From CAZWKQ01 sp964634005 (GTDB lineage: Bacteria; Bacteroidota; Bacteroidia; Bacteroidales; JACABE01): a stretch of DNA of 64,000 nucleotides. How positions within the stretch are numbered: position 1 is the first letter of the stretch; each line of letters starts with the position of its first letter. The position numbers were made by a program, and so were the translations under genes. The stretch spans positions 1-64,000 of the forward strand of contig CAZWKQ010000001.1 of assembly GCA_964634005.1 (NCBI GenBank). The letters run 5' to 3'. Below the pieces are notes generated by a model that was not told where the DNA came from, searched no databases, and saw only the letters and a program-made list of their open reading frames with translations. Below, piece after piece: positions 27,223 through 37,874 of this stretch.

Positions 27223-28995
27223 CTAATAAATGTTAATTAAATAAGGTATTCGAGCTTGCAGCCCTTTCATAGTGTTTATATTCTGAACTGTTTTGTAGAA
27301 TATGTAATTATCGCCCAGTTCGCTTTTTATAAGTTTGGTTTTTGCTTCTTCTCCTTTTAATTCATCCAAAATCTGTTGAAAAAATTCTTTTTGTTTAGGA
27401 TACTCGATTATTTTATATTCATCAACCTTTGCAAGCGTTTTGGCTATCTCGACAGCTTTATCCAAACCGCCGAATTCGTCAATTAATCCGATTTTTTTCG
27501 CATCATATCCGTTCCAAACTCTTCCCTGTCCGATATTATCGACAGCTTCAACGCTCATTTTTCTTCCTTCAGCAACGTGAGTTATGAATGTTTTATAAAT
27601 ACGCTCAATCTGATTTTGAATAACTTTTTCCTGATATGTCGAAAGTGGACGCGTTCCCGAAACTGTAATAGCATTCTTGTTTGTCATCACCGTATCAAAA
27701 GTAATACCTAACTTGTTGTTGAAAAGTTTCTGCATATTGGGTATCATTCCGAAAACACCTATAGAACCTGTAATAGTTGACGGACTTGCCACAATTTTTG
27801 TAGCACCGCAGGCTATGTAATATCCTCCCGAAGCGGCATAGTCACCCATTGATACAACTACAGGCTTAGTATTCTTTGCCAAAACAACTTCACGCCATAT
27901 AACCTCAGAAGCTAATGCATCTCCGCCGGGAGAATTTACTCTTAAAACTATTGCTTTAACCGTACTGTCAATGCGAGCTTCTCTTATTGCTTTTGATATC
28001 TTTTCGGAGCCTATAACAGCATCATTACCTTCACCCCCTGTTATCGACCCTACTGCGTAAACGACTGCTATTTTGTTTTTTGTAAACTTTATTTCTTTCT
28101 TTGCAGGGTCAGCCTCTTTATATTTAAGTAATGTTACAAGTTCCAAATCCTTTTTATCATCTATACCCGATTTAGTTTTCAAATCATTTATAACTTCATC
28201 TTTATAGGCTATTTTGTCGATAAAACCATATTTTAAAGCATCTTCGGGAGTTTGAATTAACAAACTATCGGCAATATTTTGCAATTGGTCAACTGAAATT
28301 TTTCTTGCCTGCGAAATTTCACCAACAATATGCTCCCAAATTCCGCTTAAAAATTGTCGTGTTTGCTCTCTGTTTTCATTACTCATCTTGTCGAGCATAA
28401 ATGGTTCTATTGCACTTTTGTATTTCCCGTGCCTAATGATTTGCATTTCAACATCGAGCTTTTTGAGCAGGCCTTTAAAAAACATAAGTTCAGCCCCTAA
28501 ACCATGAAAATCGATGCTTCCTTCTTTATTTAATGCTATTACATCCGATACGGTTGCTAAATAATAGGCTTTTTGAGAATAGGTTTCGCTGTAGCTGTAA
28601 ATAAATTTTCCGGATTTTTTAAATTCTTTCAATTCATTTCTTATCTCTTCTAAAGTTGCTACTCCAAACTGAATATCGCTCAAATCGAGGAATATCCCTT
28701 TAATCTTTGGATCATCTTTAGCCTTTTTAAGAGTTTTAAGTATATCATTCAATCCTAATTCGGTTTTGTTTTTCATATTGTTAAAATCGAAACCTTCAAA
28801 AGGATTATTAGATGAACGATCATTTACAATGCCTTCGAATTTTATATGTAAAATCGAATTATCAGATATTTTAACTTCCTCTTTTGTGCTTGAAATAGCC
28901 GAAACGATTATACCCATCAAAATTAAAAAAGCTAAAAATAAGGTAATTATGGTGCCTAACATTGAGGCAAACATAAATTTAAAGAATTGTTTCAT
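27223..28995 (-). CDS. sppA: Signal peptide peptidase SppA, 67K type
   Basis: The 590-residue protein has an N-terminal transmembrane helix (FASMLGTIITLFLAFLILMGIIV) and two tandem S49 domains as in long SppA. The general-base Lys is in RHGKYKSAIEPF of the first domain, and the nucleophile Ser is in YAASGGYYIACG of the second. It degrades leftover signal peptides in the membrane. Start ATG at 28995 precedes a clear membrane anchor. The gene ends at a strong terminator. Confidence 0.95.
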   Translation of the reverse strand: MKQFFKFMFASMLGTIITLFLAFLILMGIIVSAISSTKEEVKISDNSILHIKFEGIVNDRSSNNPFEGFDFNNMKNKTELGLNDILKTLKKAKDDPKIKGIFLDLSDIQFGVATLEEIRNELKEFKKSGKFIYSYSETYSQKAYYLATVSDVIALNKEGSIDFHGLGAELMFFKGLLKKLDVEMQIIRHGKYKSAIEPFMLDKMSNENREQTRQFLSGIWEHIVGEISQARKISVDQLQNIADSLLIQTPEDALKYGFIDKIAYKDEVINDLKTKSGIDDKKDLELVTLLKYKEADPAKKEIKFTKNKIAVVYAVGSITGGEGNDAVIGSEKISKAIREARIDSTVKAIVLRVNSPGGDALASEVIWREVVLAKNTKPVVVSMGDYAASGGYYIACGATKIVASPSTITGSIGVFGMIPNMQKLFNNKLGITFDTVMTNKNAITVSGTRPLSTYQEKVIQNQIERIYKTFITHVAEGRKMSVEAVDNIGQGRVWNGYDAKKIGLIDEFGGLDKAVEIAKTLAKVDEYKIIEYPKQKEFFQQILDELKGEEAKTKLIKSELGDNYIFYKTVQNINTMKGLQARIPYLINIY

Positions 28996-29176
28996 ATTGT
29001 TGTGTTTAAAATGTTAATAATTCAGGTTAATTCAATGCAATTTTACGAAAAAAAACACTTATTATTAAAATTTATTCGTTGAAAAAGACGAATTTATAGT
29101 TATTATTATTTATTTGACAGTTGTAGTTGATAATATTGCTAATCAGAAAAAGTAAAAGCAGCCCGATAAAAAATCA

Positions 29177-29184
29177 TAAATTTG
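29177..29184 (+). promoter_or_regulatory. Candidate -7 element for the radical SAM operon
   Basis: TAAATTTG fits TAnnTTTG and lies 23 bases before the GTG start. No clear -33 TTTG is seen. The intergenic region 28996-29207 also contains a weak hairpin near 29090. Confidence 0.4.
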
Positions 29185-29207
29185 CATTTTAAATATTTTT
29201 AAATTAA

Positions 29208-30218
29208 GTGAAGCATTACAATATACCGATATTTATTCCTGAGTTGGCTTGCCCTTTTCAATGTATTTATTGCAATCAAAAAACTATTTCGGGTGTTCAA
29301 AAAATTCCGTCATTAAAGGAGGTTGAAAGCATTATTGAAAATCATTTATCAACCATAGATTACGAAAATTCAGATGTAGAAATAGCTTTTTTTGGCGGTA
29401 ATTTTACAGGGTTATCGATAAATAATCAAATAAAATATTTAAGAATTGCTCAAAAATACGTTGCTTCAAGAAAAGTAAAATCTATAAGACTTTCGACTCG
29501 TCCCGATTATATTGATGATGAAAATCTCGAAATATTAAAAAGCTATGGCGTCAGAACCATTGAATTAGGGGTTCAATCATTCGATGATGATGTATTAAAG
29601 CTAAGCGAGAGAGGCTACACATCAAGCGAAGTTTTTAAAGCCATATCAATCATCAAAAAAATGAGATTTAAATTCGGTTTGCAAATGATGGTAGGGTTAC
29701 CAGGTGACACAGAGCAGAAATCCATAGAAACAGCAAAAAAAATAGCAGAATCGGGAGCCGATAATACCCGAATATATCCTACACTTGTAATTAAAAACAC
29801 TAAACTTGAAAGTCTTTACAAACAAGGGTTTTATAAGCCATTGGAATTAAATGATGCCCTAAACATAGTAAAACAACTTATCTTAATTTTTGAAAATGCA
29901 AATATTAAGATAATTAAAATCGGACTTCACCCTTCTGACAAATTAATCAAGTCGGGATTAATTGCCGGCCCGTTTCATTTATCTTTCAGGCAACTTTGCG
30001 AAACCGAAATATGGTACGACTTGTTTTACGACTTTTTTTCAAAAAACAATATTGATAATCATAATTTTGCGAATATTTACGTTTCTCCCGATAAAATCAA
30101 CGATGCAGTAGGTTACCAAACAAAAAATAAAAAGTACCTGCTGAGTAAGTTTAAAAATGTCCGTTTTTTACCCGATAATAAACTTAAAAACAGAGATTTT
30201 CATGTACATACTTATTGA
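29208..30218 (+). CDS. Elp3-like radical SAM protein
   Basis: The 336-residue protein starts with GTG and has the radical SAM cluster motif CPFQCIYC near residue 14, then FFGGNFTGL and RLSTRPDYID. It resembles the small bacterial Elp3/coproporphyrinogen-oxidase-like group whose substrate is not established. It lacks a GNAT domain. The end overlaps the next gene by 17 bases, so the two are translationally coupled. Confidence 0.85.
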   Translation: MKHYNIPIFIPELACPFQCIYCNQKTISGVQKIPSLKEVESIIENHLSTIDYENSDVEIAFFGGNFTGLSINNQIKYLRIAQKYVASRKVKSIRLSTRPDYIDDENLEILKSYGVRTIELGVQSFDDDVLKLSERGYTSSEVFKAISIIKKMRFKFGLQMMVGLPGDTEQKSIETAKKIAESGADNTRIYPTLVIKNTKLESLYKQGFYKPLELNDALNIVKQLILIFENANIKIIKIGLHPSDKLIKSGLIAGPFHLSFRQLCETEIWYDLFYDFFSKNNIDNHNFANIYVSPDKINDAVGYQTKNKKYLLSKFKNVRFLPDNKLKNRDFHVHTY

Positions 30219-30897
30219 CGGCAGAATTCCTTCAAAATCTAAAGAAAAACTTTCAGAATACGGTCAATTAATCGAATTTACTGCCAATAATTCTGTTTAT
30301 CAAGCTATTTCGGGTCATCCCGATATCTTTTGTTGTAATATAAATAATAAACTTATCATAGCTCCCGAAACAAAATTTGAAATAATAAATATTTTTGAGA
30401 AATTGGGGATTGAATTTATTTTCGGAAAAAGCAAGCTCGGGAAAAAATATCCCGAAACTGCCTGTTACAATGCAGTAGTTACCGATAAATATCTGATACA
30501 TAATTTAAAAATTACCGACAGTATTATTTTGGATTATAGCAAAAACTTATCGAAAATACATGTAAACCAAGGATATACTCGCTGCAACCTGATAGCTCTC
30601 GATAATGATTATTTTATTACATCCGATATGGGGATATACAATAAACTAAGCAGTCTGCTGCAAAATAAAGTCTTTTACGTTAATCCTCGTAACATTACAC
30701 TGCCTACGCTCGATTACGGTTTTTTTGGAGGATGCTGCGGTTATTACAACAAAACTCTTTTTATCGCAGGACATATTAAGTATTTGCCTGAATATAAGCA
30801 ATTAAATGAATTTATCGAAAAATCGGGCAACAGCCTGATTAATCTTGCCGACCACCGATTATTTGACGGAGGAGGAATTTTTTTTATAGACAAATAG
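30202..30897 (+). CDS. Conserved hypothetical protein coupled to the radical SAM gene
   Basis: From ATG at 30202 the product has 231 residues. A glycine-rich segment near residues 165-195 (DYGFFGGCCGYYN) and a C-terminal DHRLFDGGGIFFID look conserved. It resembles the DUF6873-type proteins seen next to Elp3-like radical SAM genes in other bacteria, but I cannot confirm this. Function unknown. The upstream frame from 30157 lies inside the previous gene, so the later start is preferred. Confidence 0.75.
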   Translation: MYILIDGRIPSKSKEKLSEYGQLIEFTANNSVYQAISGHPDIFCCNINNKLIIAPETKFEIINIFEKLGIEFIFGKSKLGKKYPETACYNAVVTDKYLIHNLKITDSIILDYSKNLSKIHVNQGYTRCNLIALDNDYFITSDMGIYNKLSSLLQNKVFYVNPRNITLPTLDYGFFGGCCGYYNKTLFIAGHIKYLPEYKQLNEFIEKSGNSLINLADHRLFDGGGIFFIDK

Positions 30898-30900
30898 TAA

Positions 30901-30908
30901 TAATTTTG
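30901..30908 (+). promoter_or_regulatory. Candidate -7 element of the M14 carboxypeptidase gene
   Basis: TAATTTTG fits TAnnTTTG, 15 bases before the ATG and 3 bases after the previous stop codon. No clear -33 element is seen. Confidence 0.35.
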
Positions 30909-30923
30909 TAAAAAAAATAAGTA

Positions 30924-32624
30924 ATGAAAAGAACTATCATATTGACATTTTTTATTTTAATACTGACTTTTACAAAAAATGTATTTTCACAAGTAAAACC
31001 CGCCTCTATTGATTCGATTTTCTCCGAGAAGTCTGAAATTCAGTTTAAGTTTTTTTCAAATAATAAAAGCGAAATCAACAGATTAAGCAGAATAATCTCG
31101 ATAGACAACATAAATGGAGATACTGTAAAAGCTTACGCAAATAAAGAAGAATTTAAAAGATTTTTGAACGAATCGATTTTATATGATATTTTGGGCAAAG
31201 AACCTGAAGTTGAGCTAAATATGCTAAGTACAATTGATACAAAAAATATTACTTCATGGAATTTCTATCCTACATACAATGCATACGACAGCTTGATGCA
31301 GAGTTTTATGATTAATTTTCCTAATCTTTGCAGAGTGTTCAGTATTAAAACATTGGCAAGCGGCAGAAAGATTATTTTTGCAAAAATTACCGCCAACCCC
31401 GACAGTATTGAAAGTGAACCAAAGATATTGTTAACTTCGTCGATACATGGCGACGAATTGACAGGCTACGTATTGATGCTCAGATTGATAGACTATTTAT
31501 TGAACAATTATAACACTGATAACAGAATAAAAAACATTCTTGATAATTCGGAAATATGGATCAATCCGTTGGCAAATCCCGATGGGGCATATAAAAGCGG
31601 CAATACTACTGTTGCCGGTGCTGTTAGGTATAATGCAAACAATATTGATTTGAACCGAAATTTCCCAGACCCTCAGGCAGGTCAAAACCCCGACGGTAAT
31701 CAATGGCAACCTGAAACTGTTGCTTTTATGGCTTTGGCTGATACTGTTAAATTCACTGTCGGGTTAAATATTCACGGCGGTGCAGAAGTTTGCAATTACC
31801 CATGGGATACATGGGCAAAACTGCATCCCGACAACGACTGGTGGAATTATGTTTGTCGCGAATATGCCGATACTGTTCATTCTAACAGTATTTCGGGATA
31901 TTTCGACGACTTGAACAATGGTATAACAAACGGCTATGCTTGGTATCAGGTAACAGGAGGACGTCAAGACTATATGAATTATTATGGAGGCTGCAGAGAA
32001 TTTACTTTGGAAATAAGCAATACCAAAAAACCTGCCGCATCAACTTTGCCAAATTACTGGAATTATAATTACCGTTCTTTCTTAAACTACATCGAACAAG
32101 GTTTATACGGATTGAAAGGTGTGATTACCGATAGCATCACTGGTATTGCATTAAAAGCAAAAGTCTTTATTCAAGGTCATGACGCTGATAGTTCGCATAC
32201 ATACAGCACATTACCTAATGGTTATTATCACCGACCTGTTTATGCCGGGAATTATACAGTTACATACAGTGCCGACGGATATTTTCCAAAAACAATTAAT
32301 GTTAGCATTCAAAATAAAACGAGTATTACACAGAATATTAAATTAGTGCCTTTGGGAAATAATATTGATGAAAACTATTTTGCCGAAAAAATAAACATCT
32401 CTCCTAACCCTGTAAAGGATATATTAAAAATTGAGTTATTCCCGAATAATCACGTAAAACCATTAAAAATAAGCATTTATGATATAAACGGCAAAGTATT
32501 GTATGAAAACTATTTTTACGGAAATGCATTTGAAATTAACCTATCTGAATTCTTAAAAGGCATCTATTTTATTAAAATTGAAAATGACAATATTAACAAA
32601 GTAGGAAAAGTTGTAAAGTTATAG
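30924..32624 (+). CDS. Secreted M14 zinc carboxypeptidase with T9SS sorting domain
   Basis: The 566-residue protein has a signal peptide (MKRTIILTFFILILTFTKNVFSQ). The peptidase domain contains the zinc motif SIHGDE (His about 175), a second His in NIHGG and the catalytic Glu in CREFTLEIS. After it come a carboxypeptidase regulatory-like beta domain (GVITDSITGIALKAKVF) and a C-terminal type A sorting domain (ISPNPVKDILKIE, ending KVGKVVKL). T9SS would export it across the outer membrane. It is one base from converging porU. Confidence 0.92.
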   Translation: MKRTIILTFFILILTFTKNVFSQVKPASIDSIFSEKSEIQFKFFSNNKSEINRLSRIISIDNINGDTVKAYANKEEFKRFLNESILYDILGKEPEVELNMLSTIDTKNITSWNFYPTYNAYDSLMQSFMINFPNLCRVFSIKTLASGRKIIFAKITANPDSIESEPKILLTSSIHGDELTGYVLMLRLIDYLLNNYNTDNRIKNILDNSEIWINPLANPDGAYKSGNTTVAGAVRYNANNIDLNRNFPDPQAGQNPDGNQWQPETVAFMALADTVKFTVGLNIHGGAEVCNYPWDTWAKLHPDNDWWNYVCREYADTVHSNSISGYFDDLNNGITNGYAWYQVTGGRQDYMNYYGGCREFTLEISNTKKPAASTLPNYWNYNYRSFLNYIEQGLYGLKGVITDSITGIALKAKVFIQGHDADSSHTYSTLPNGYYHRPVYAGNYTVTYSADGYFPKTINVSIQNKTSITQNIKLVPLGNNIDENYFAEKINISPNPVKDILKIELFPNNHVKPLKISIYDINGKVLYENYFYGNAFEINLSEFLKGIYFIKIENDNINKVGKVVKL

Positions 32625-32625
32625 A

Positions 32626-35600
32626 TTATCTAAAAAATACAAGTTTGTTGGTTGCATATTCTTCCTTTCCGTTTTGAGTTTTTAACCTTACTCTGTAAAC
32701 ATAAACCCCTTTGGAGAGCCTTGCTCCGCTGTCGTTATTTCCGTTCCATTCAATCGGATCGGAATTAAATCCTTCGGTACGCACATTTTCTTTAATTGAT
32801 TTTACCAACTGACCTTTAATATCATAAATATTTATCTCAATTTCAATTGATTCGCCCGGATGGTTGTGTTTAAATGTAAAAGTTGTTTTATCGGTAAACG
32901 GATTCGGGTAGTTTAGAAGATTTGAAATTACTACTTTTTCGGAAGATGCAACTATAAAATCAATCGAAGATGTTGATGAGTTATTTGAGATATCCCAAGC
33001 TTTAAATCTAATATTATGATTTCCATCGCTTAAATTGAAAATCGGATAATAAACACTTCCTTTCAAATAGCTGTCGATTTCATAGGAGAAATAGTCATTT
33101 AGAATAACCGGCTGACTACTATTATCAATGTATGCCACTAAATCGTGTCCAATGCCGTTTCCAACAGTATTTATCCCAAAATCATCTGAAATTTTTGCAA
33201 GGAAAATAGGATTTTCGTTTGTAATACCGCCATTTACAAAATTTGTGTCGTTCATATAAAGCGATATTTGAGGCCCTATATCATCTATCACGGCATTATT
33301 GTCAATTCCGCCAACCATTATTTTGTTGTAATATCCGTTTGCATCGGAAGTGTCATTTTTTGCATAATAACTTATTTTACCGGGACCAATGTTATACGAA
33401 ATATCCTTAGGAACTATAAAAGAAAATTCAAAATTTCCGTTTGTGATTTTAGTTTTTCCCTTAAACAAAACAGCTTTAAGCAACTCAAAATTAACAGTAT
33501 AAGGATAATCGTTACCCAAAGTAGTTACTTTTATTGGTTTATCGTAAACTGTAGGGTACAAAACACCATTAAAATCAATCGGGTTATTATTTTCGTCGGT
33601 GATTAATCCTTTAACCGTTACCTTTGAAAAAGCTGCAAGTGTATCATAATCAATATTTGCAGGGTTAGTGTTTATAGAAGTAGTTGCAACATTATACTTC
33701 GGATAAGCCAATTTTAAGGCAGGATCGCCGAGTAAAACGAAATTTTTTATTGCAATACCATTGGCATTTAAGTTTTTAGAATATTTTATCAAATCACCGA
33801 GAGAAGGATAATTTCCGTTTTCTTTTTTGAAAACTTTAGAGAAAAAGCTGTCAATCAACCCCATATTAGTGCTTTGATATGCAACTCTTGAGGTTGTAAG
33901 AAGAGCAATCCCTCCTCCTTTTGGAGTAAGTAAAACCAATTCGCCTGCCGAAGTTCTTTCGGGGTCGTCGAAACGGCTGAATTCACAAGTAGCAGTGAAA
34001 AAAAGAGGCATATTATAGGTATTGTTCCAGCTGTTAATGTCCGAAATTTCCAAAACTCTCTCATGAGCCCAACCAAGTTCTCCTCCATGCCCTATATAAT
34101 TCATTATTAATGTCCCCTTCTCAATTCTTTGGTTTATTGCTTTATTTACTTCAGGGTATCTTTGTCCACCCGAATTAAACACCTGAGGATAAGCATCCAA
34201 ATATATTTTATCGATATTTATTATTGGATAATTATTCTTCAATTTATTTGCCAATACTTCTGTATCGGTTAAATATACATTTCCATCTTCATCATCTGCA
34301 ACAAAACAAACATTGTTTTTCCAGTCGCCAAAGTTCGAAACAATATTATTCGAATTTGGTACTAAATCCTGTTGTATGGAGTAACGTATTACCTTATCAA
34401 CTACAATTTTTGCTTCAAGCTCCGATTTTACGGGAAATCTGCCTATACCAATATCAAGGCTCTCGTAAATTGAACTCCCATTTTCGTTGTCATCCAAAAA
34501 ACCGAAAAAATCATCACAAACGTAAGAATTAGCGAGGTTATACGTTTCATCGGACTGATAAGTAACAATAAAATTGGTATTATTATTAATACGGTTTTTA
34601 TTGTCATATGAACCATCGCCGAATAAAAGAAGATATTTAGGCGGATTACCTTTAGTGTTTGCCCTGTCGTAAAACATTTTCATAAAACTTCTGATAGCAA
34701 CAGGGTCTTGCGAACCTGAAGAAAACTCATTATAGATTTGTTCGGGAGTTACAACTTTAACTTTCAGATTATTATTGTTTCTGTGAAATTCGGCAAGTCT
34801 GTTGGCTTCATTCATAAACAGAGGATGAGATACGATAATATAATCCTGTTGTTCCAAACCATGAAGATTTTGATTAATTACCTCACCTCTAAAAACAGGT
34901 TGATAAAAGTTATTCCCGTTAAAGGCGACAAATTCCTTTAAATTTTCTGTCGAAGTTATTAAACTCAAGATATTATTACTTAAATTTGATTGCAATAACT
35001 TAGGATTAATGGGGTCCGAAACATCCCAAACCTTTGTATTTATGTCAGCATTAGAAATTTGAAATTCAGAAATAGCATTAGGAGCTATGTTTTCAAAACT
35101 TCTGAATAACATTTGCCCCCCTGTAAAAGTAAGCCATCGATAGGCACTTATTTCAATATAGTTAAGCCATCCGCTTGAACTTGAAGATGGTTGATTGTAT
35201 GAAATATTGACATTTATTGTAGGAGAAGACGAGTTGAAACTGAAAAAGTCGATATAATTTACAGCTTGTATTCCGTAAAAAGATGAAGGAAACCCGCTTA
35301 AAGGAATACTTCTGTTTATTCCGTTCGAATTTATCGAAAAAGTGCTGCTTACCTGAGATTGATAGTATAAACTGGTTTTCATTTTTACCGACGAATCGGC
35401 AATAATATTTGGAAAAACAAAGCTATAGTTGTAAGAAGAAACTATGTTGTTGAATTTTTCACCCAACCATATTTTTCCTGATTTAATAAAGTTTTCAAGT
35501 TCTTTATGAGTATATTGTCTGTCGATGAATTTGTTTATAACTAAGTCGGGTGGAAGAATAGGAGAATTTTCAATATTTATTCTTTTCTTAGAACCAATAT

Positions 35601-36459
35601 TAGGGTCGAAAGTAAGATAATAGAAAACTAAGTCGGAAAAATAATTAATCTTATGCTCAAATTGTTTGTTTATAGAGTTTAGTTCCCAAATTACAGGTGA
35701 TTGACCATAAAATAAAATATAATCGTTAGGGTCGAATTTTCCGTCATCTTCTCCCGAAACATAAATGCTGTTTTCCTGCAAATCATCATATCTTGGCAAT
35801 GAATTATTTTCGGGCAACATTCCGGCACCGTTTCCAAATATTGAAATATTTTTCGGATTTATTTTCGAAACATCAACTCCTATAGAGACCAGATCATTAT
35901 AAGTAATTTTATGAATACCGTTTTGTTGGGTAGAAAACTTATACCATTTCCCTGTAGCCAACACAGAATTATCGGCAAAACTCCATGATTTATTTTTGAT
36001 ATTTTTTGTTGGACTTTTCGACAAATAATACTTAAAACTAATAAGTTTTTCTGTTTTCTGAGTTAAAGGATTCTTCCTGAATGGTATAACTTTTACAATT
36101 GTATAATTCGCTTTGCTCTCGGTAGTCAGATAACACGAATAATTCAAATTATCTATTTTTATCCTGCCATTTAAAAAATCCTCTTCATTGCTTTCAACAG
36201 GTTCGAAAACTAAATCGGAAATTTGGATTTCGGGAGTATATCCGGCGTATTCCCATTTTGTTTTTTCAAGAAATAAAGGTATTCCTTTTAAAGGGTCTTC
36301 ATAAAAAGCATTTTGAAACGATAAATATTTAACTTTTTCTTTATCATTAAGCGTTTGTTCTTTAATTCCTTCCCATTTAATCTGGACATCGAAAGCAAAT
36401 TGTGCCTGTAAAGAAAAAAAATATGAAAATATTATAAATACGAAAATTCTTTTAACCAT
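32626..36459 (-). CDS. porU: T9SS sortase PorU
   Basis: From ATG at 36459 the product is 1277 residues, with a signal peptide and a large C25-family cysteine peptidase domain. The catalytic His is in NYIGHGGELGWA (about residue 790) and the Cys in FFTATCEFSRFD (about 823). A C-terminal YPNPFTDKTTFTF, GVYVYRVRL region resembles a T9SS sorting domain. PorU cuts the sorting domain from cargo and attaches it to the cell-surface sugar. An in-frame TTG at 36465 is less likely. It faces away from the porP-like gene. Confidence 0.94.
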   Translation of the reverse strand: MVKRIFVFIIFSYFFSLQAQFAFDVQIKWEGIKEQTLNDKEKVKYLSFQNAFYEDPLKGIPLFLEKTKWEYAGYTPEIQISDLVFEPVESNEEDFLNGRIKIDNLNYSCYLTTESKANYTIVKVIPFRKNPLTQKTEKLISFKYYLSKSPTKNIKNKSWSFADNSVLATGKWYKFSTQQNGIHKITYNDLVSIGVDVSKINPKNISIFGNGAGMLPENNSLPRYDDLQENSIYVSGEDDGKFDPNDYILFYGQSPVIWELNSINKQFEHKINYFSDLVFYYLTFDPNIGSKKRINIENSPILPPDLVINKFIDRQYTHKELENFIKSGKIWLGEKFNNIVSSYNYSFVFPNIIADSSVKMKTSLYYQSQVSSTFSINSNGINRSIPLSGFPSSFYGIQAVNYIDFFSFNSSSPTINVNISYNQPSSSSSGWLNYIEISAYRWLTFTGGQMLFRSFENIAPNAISEFQISNADINTKVWDVSDPINPKLLQSNLSNNILSLITSTENLKEFVAFNGNNFYQPVFRGEVINQNLHGLEQQDYIIVSHPLFMNEANRLAEFHRNNNNLKVKVVTPEQIYNEFSSGSQDPVAIRSFMKMFYDRANTKGNPPKYLLLFGDGSYDNKNRINNNTNFIVTYQSDETYNLANSYVCDDFFGFLDDNENGSSIYESLDIGIGRFPVKSELEAKIVVDKVIRYSIQQDLVPNSNNIVSNFGDWKNNVCFVADDEDGNVYLTDTEVLANKLKNNYPIINIDKIYLDAYPQVFNSGGQRYPEVNKAINQRIEKGTLIMNYIGHGGELGWAHERVLEISDINSWNNTYNMPLFFTATCEFSRFDDPERTSAGELVLLTPKGGGIALLTTSRVAYQSTNMGLIDSFFSKVFKKENGNYPSLGDLIKYSKNLNANGIAIKNFVLLGDPALKLAYPKYNVATTSINTNPANIDYDTLAAFSKVTVKGLITDENNNPIDFNGVLYPTVYDKPIKVTTLGNDYPYTVNFELLKAVLFKGKTKITNGNFEFSFIVPKDISYNIGPGKISYYAKNDTSDANGYYNKIMVGGIDNNAVIDDIGPQISLYMNDTNFVNGGITNENPIFLAKISDDFGINTVGNGIGHDLVAYIDNSSQPVILNDYFSYEIDSYLKGSVYYPIFNLSDGNHNIRFKAWDISNNSSTSSIDFIVASSEKVVISNLLNYPNPFTDKTTFTFKHNHPGESIEIEINIYDIKGQLVKSIKENVRTEGFNSDPIEWNGNNDSGARLSKGVYVYRVRLKTQNGKEEYATNKLVFFR

Positions 36460-36826
36460 AAACAATTTTCAATTATCAAATAGATTAATTATTAATAACT
36501 CTTTAATATTGGAAATATTGCCCGAAATGACATTCAATTGTGTTAAAAAATTTAGTTTGTTATAAACAATTATTTGAATTGATTAAAATTTATAGGCAAA
36601 ACTGATGTAACATAAATTAAAAAAACAAGTATAAGAATGAAATTTTTTTATTTCTCATAAAGGCTGAACACTGATTTTGATACATATAATTAACTAATTG
36701 TTAGCATAAATTAAAGAAATTGAGGAATAATTAGACTGTTTGAGAAATAAAAATTAACATTAAAGAATAAAAAAAAAGGTTGTAATACTAAAAAATTTCG
36801 TAATATTGTGTTCAAAAAAATTTAAC
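36460..36826. other. Divergent intergenic region porU/porP
   Basis: This AT-rich stretch of about 367 bases separates the two divergent T9SS genes. The best promoter candidate for the plus strand is TAATATTG at 36800-36807 with TTG about 20 bases upstream; it differs at one position from TAnnTTTG. I see no clear minus-strand promoter and no RNA gene, repeat or ORF of note. Confidence 0.4.
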
Positions 36827-37831
36827 ATGATAAAAATATCGTCTTCTGTGATTAAGAAGCTGATAGTCTGTTTGTTTGTTGCGTTTTTTGCTAACAACGT
36901 GATAAAGGCACAAGACCCTGCTTTTTCACAGTTTTATGCTAATCCGTTATATTTAAATCCCGCTTTTGCAGGTTCTGCTGTATGTCCTCGAATAATAATG
37001 AACTACAGAAATCAATGGCCGGCAATAACAGGGACTTTTGTTACATATAACGCTTCTTATGATCAGCATTTCGACAAGTTATCCGGCGGATTGGGAATAT
37101 TGGTAAATGCAGACAGAGCCGGAGAAGGAACTATAAATACAAACACTTTTAGCGGAATATATTCTTACAGGCTTGAAGTCAGCAGAACGTTTTCGATTAA
37201 TGCTGCTTTACAAGCATCTTATGTTGATAGAAGGTTAGCATGGGAAAAGCTAACTTTCGGCGATATGATAGACCCAAGGAGCGGTTTTATTTACAATACA
37301 AAAGAAGAAATGCCCGCAGATTTATCGAAAGGATATGTTGACTTTTCGACAGGTTTGGTGGGATATACCGAAAATTTTTATGCCGGAGTTGCTGTAAGCC
37401 ATTTAACTGAACCTGAAGAAGGGTTTAAAACCATACACACAATACCAATGAAATTTACAGCTCATGCCGGTGCAGTCATCGATTTAATGAAAAGGAAAAG
37501 TCGCACGAGAACAAATGAAGACATAACTCTTTCTCCAAATATACTTTATCAGCAACAGTTACATTTCAACCAACTTAACTACGGTTTTTATGTAAACTGG
37601 TATCCTTTTGTAAACGGAATTTGGTACAGACAAAATTTCAATAACTCCGATGCTGTAATTTTCCTTGCAGGAATTCAGCAAAACTCTTTTAAATTTGGTT
37701 ACAGCTACGATTTAACAATATCAAAACTTACTAATATTACCGGAGGTGCTCACGAAATTTCTTTTGCTTTGCAATTGAGTTGTCCTCCTAAAAAGAAAAA
37801 AATAAGGACAATAAATTGTCCTACTTTTTAG
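36827..37831 (+). CDS. PorP/SprF family outer-membrane protein
   Basis: From ATG at 36827 the product has 334 residues. A signal peptide ends in VIKAQ, followed by DPAFSQFYANPLYLNPAFAG, the typical opening of PorP/SprF proteins, and a beta-rich barrel. These proteins help particular T9SS cargo reach the surface or anchor complexes. A longer frame begins with TTG at 36806. In the usual gldJ neighbourhood a porV gene lies next to porU; here a PorP/SprF protein is present instead. Confidence 0.9.
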   Translation: MIKISSSVIKKLIVCLFVAFFANNVIKAQDPAFSQFYANPLYLNPAFAGSAVCPRIIMNYRNQWPAITGTFVTYNASYDQHFDKLSGGLGILVNADRAGEGTINTNTFSGIYSYRLEVSRTFSINAALQASYVDRRLAWEKLTFGDMIDPRSGFIYNTKEEMPADLSKGYVDFSTGLVGYTENFYAGVAVSHLTEPEEGFKTIHTIPMKFTAHAGAVIDLMKRKSRTRTNEDITLSPNILYQQQLHFNQLNYGFYVNWYPFVNGIWYRQNFNNSDAVIFLAGIQQNSFKFGYSYDLTISKLTNITGGAHEISFALQLSCPPKKKKIRTINCPTF

Positions 37832-37839
37832 TTAATAAT

Positions 37840-37847
37840 TAAATTTG
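37840..37847 (+). promoter_or_regulatory. Candidate -7 element of gldJ
   Basis: TAAATTTG fits TAnnTTTG, 27 bases before the gldJ ATG. TTG at 37817-37819 lies 20 bases upstream of it. Confidence 0.45.
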
Positions 37848-37874
37848 TGAAAATAAATACAACAAATATTATAT

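Noticed and set aside
33268..34532. Plus-strand frames opposite porU
   Set aside because: They have unusual composition and lie fully inside the well-supported porU gene.
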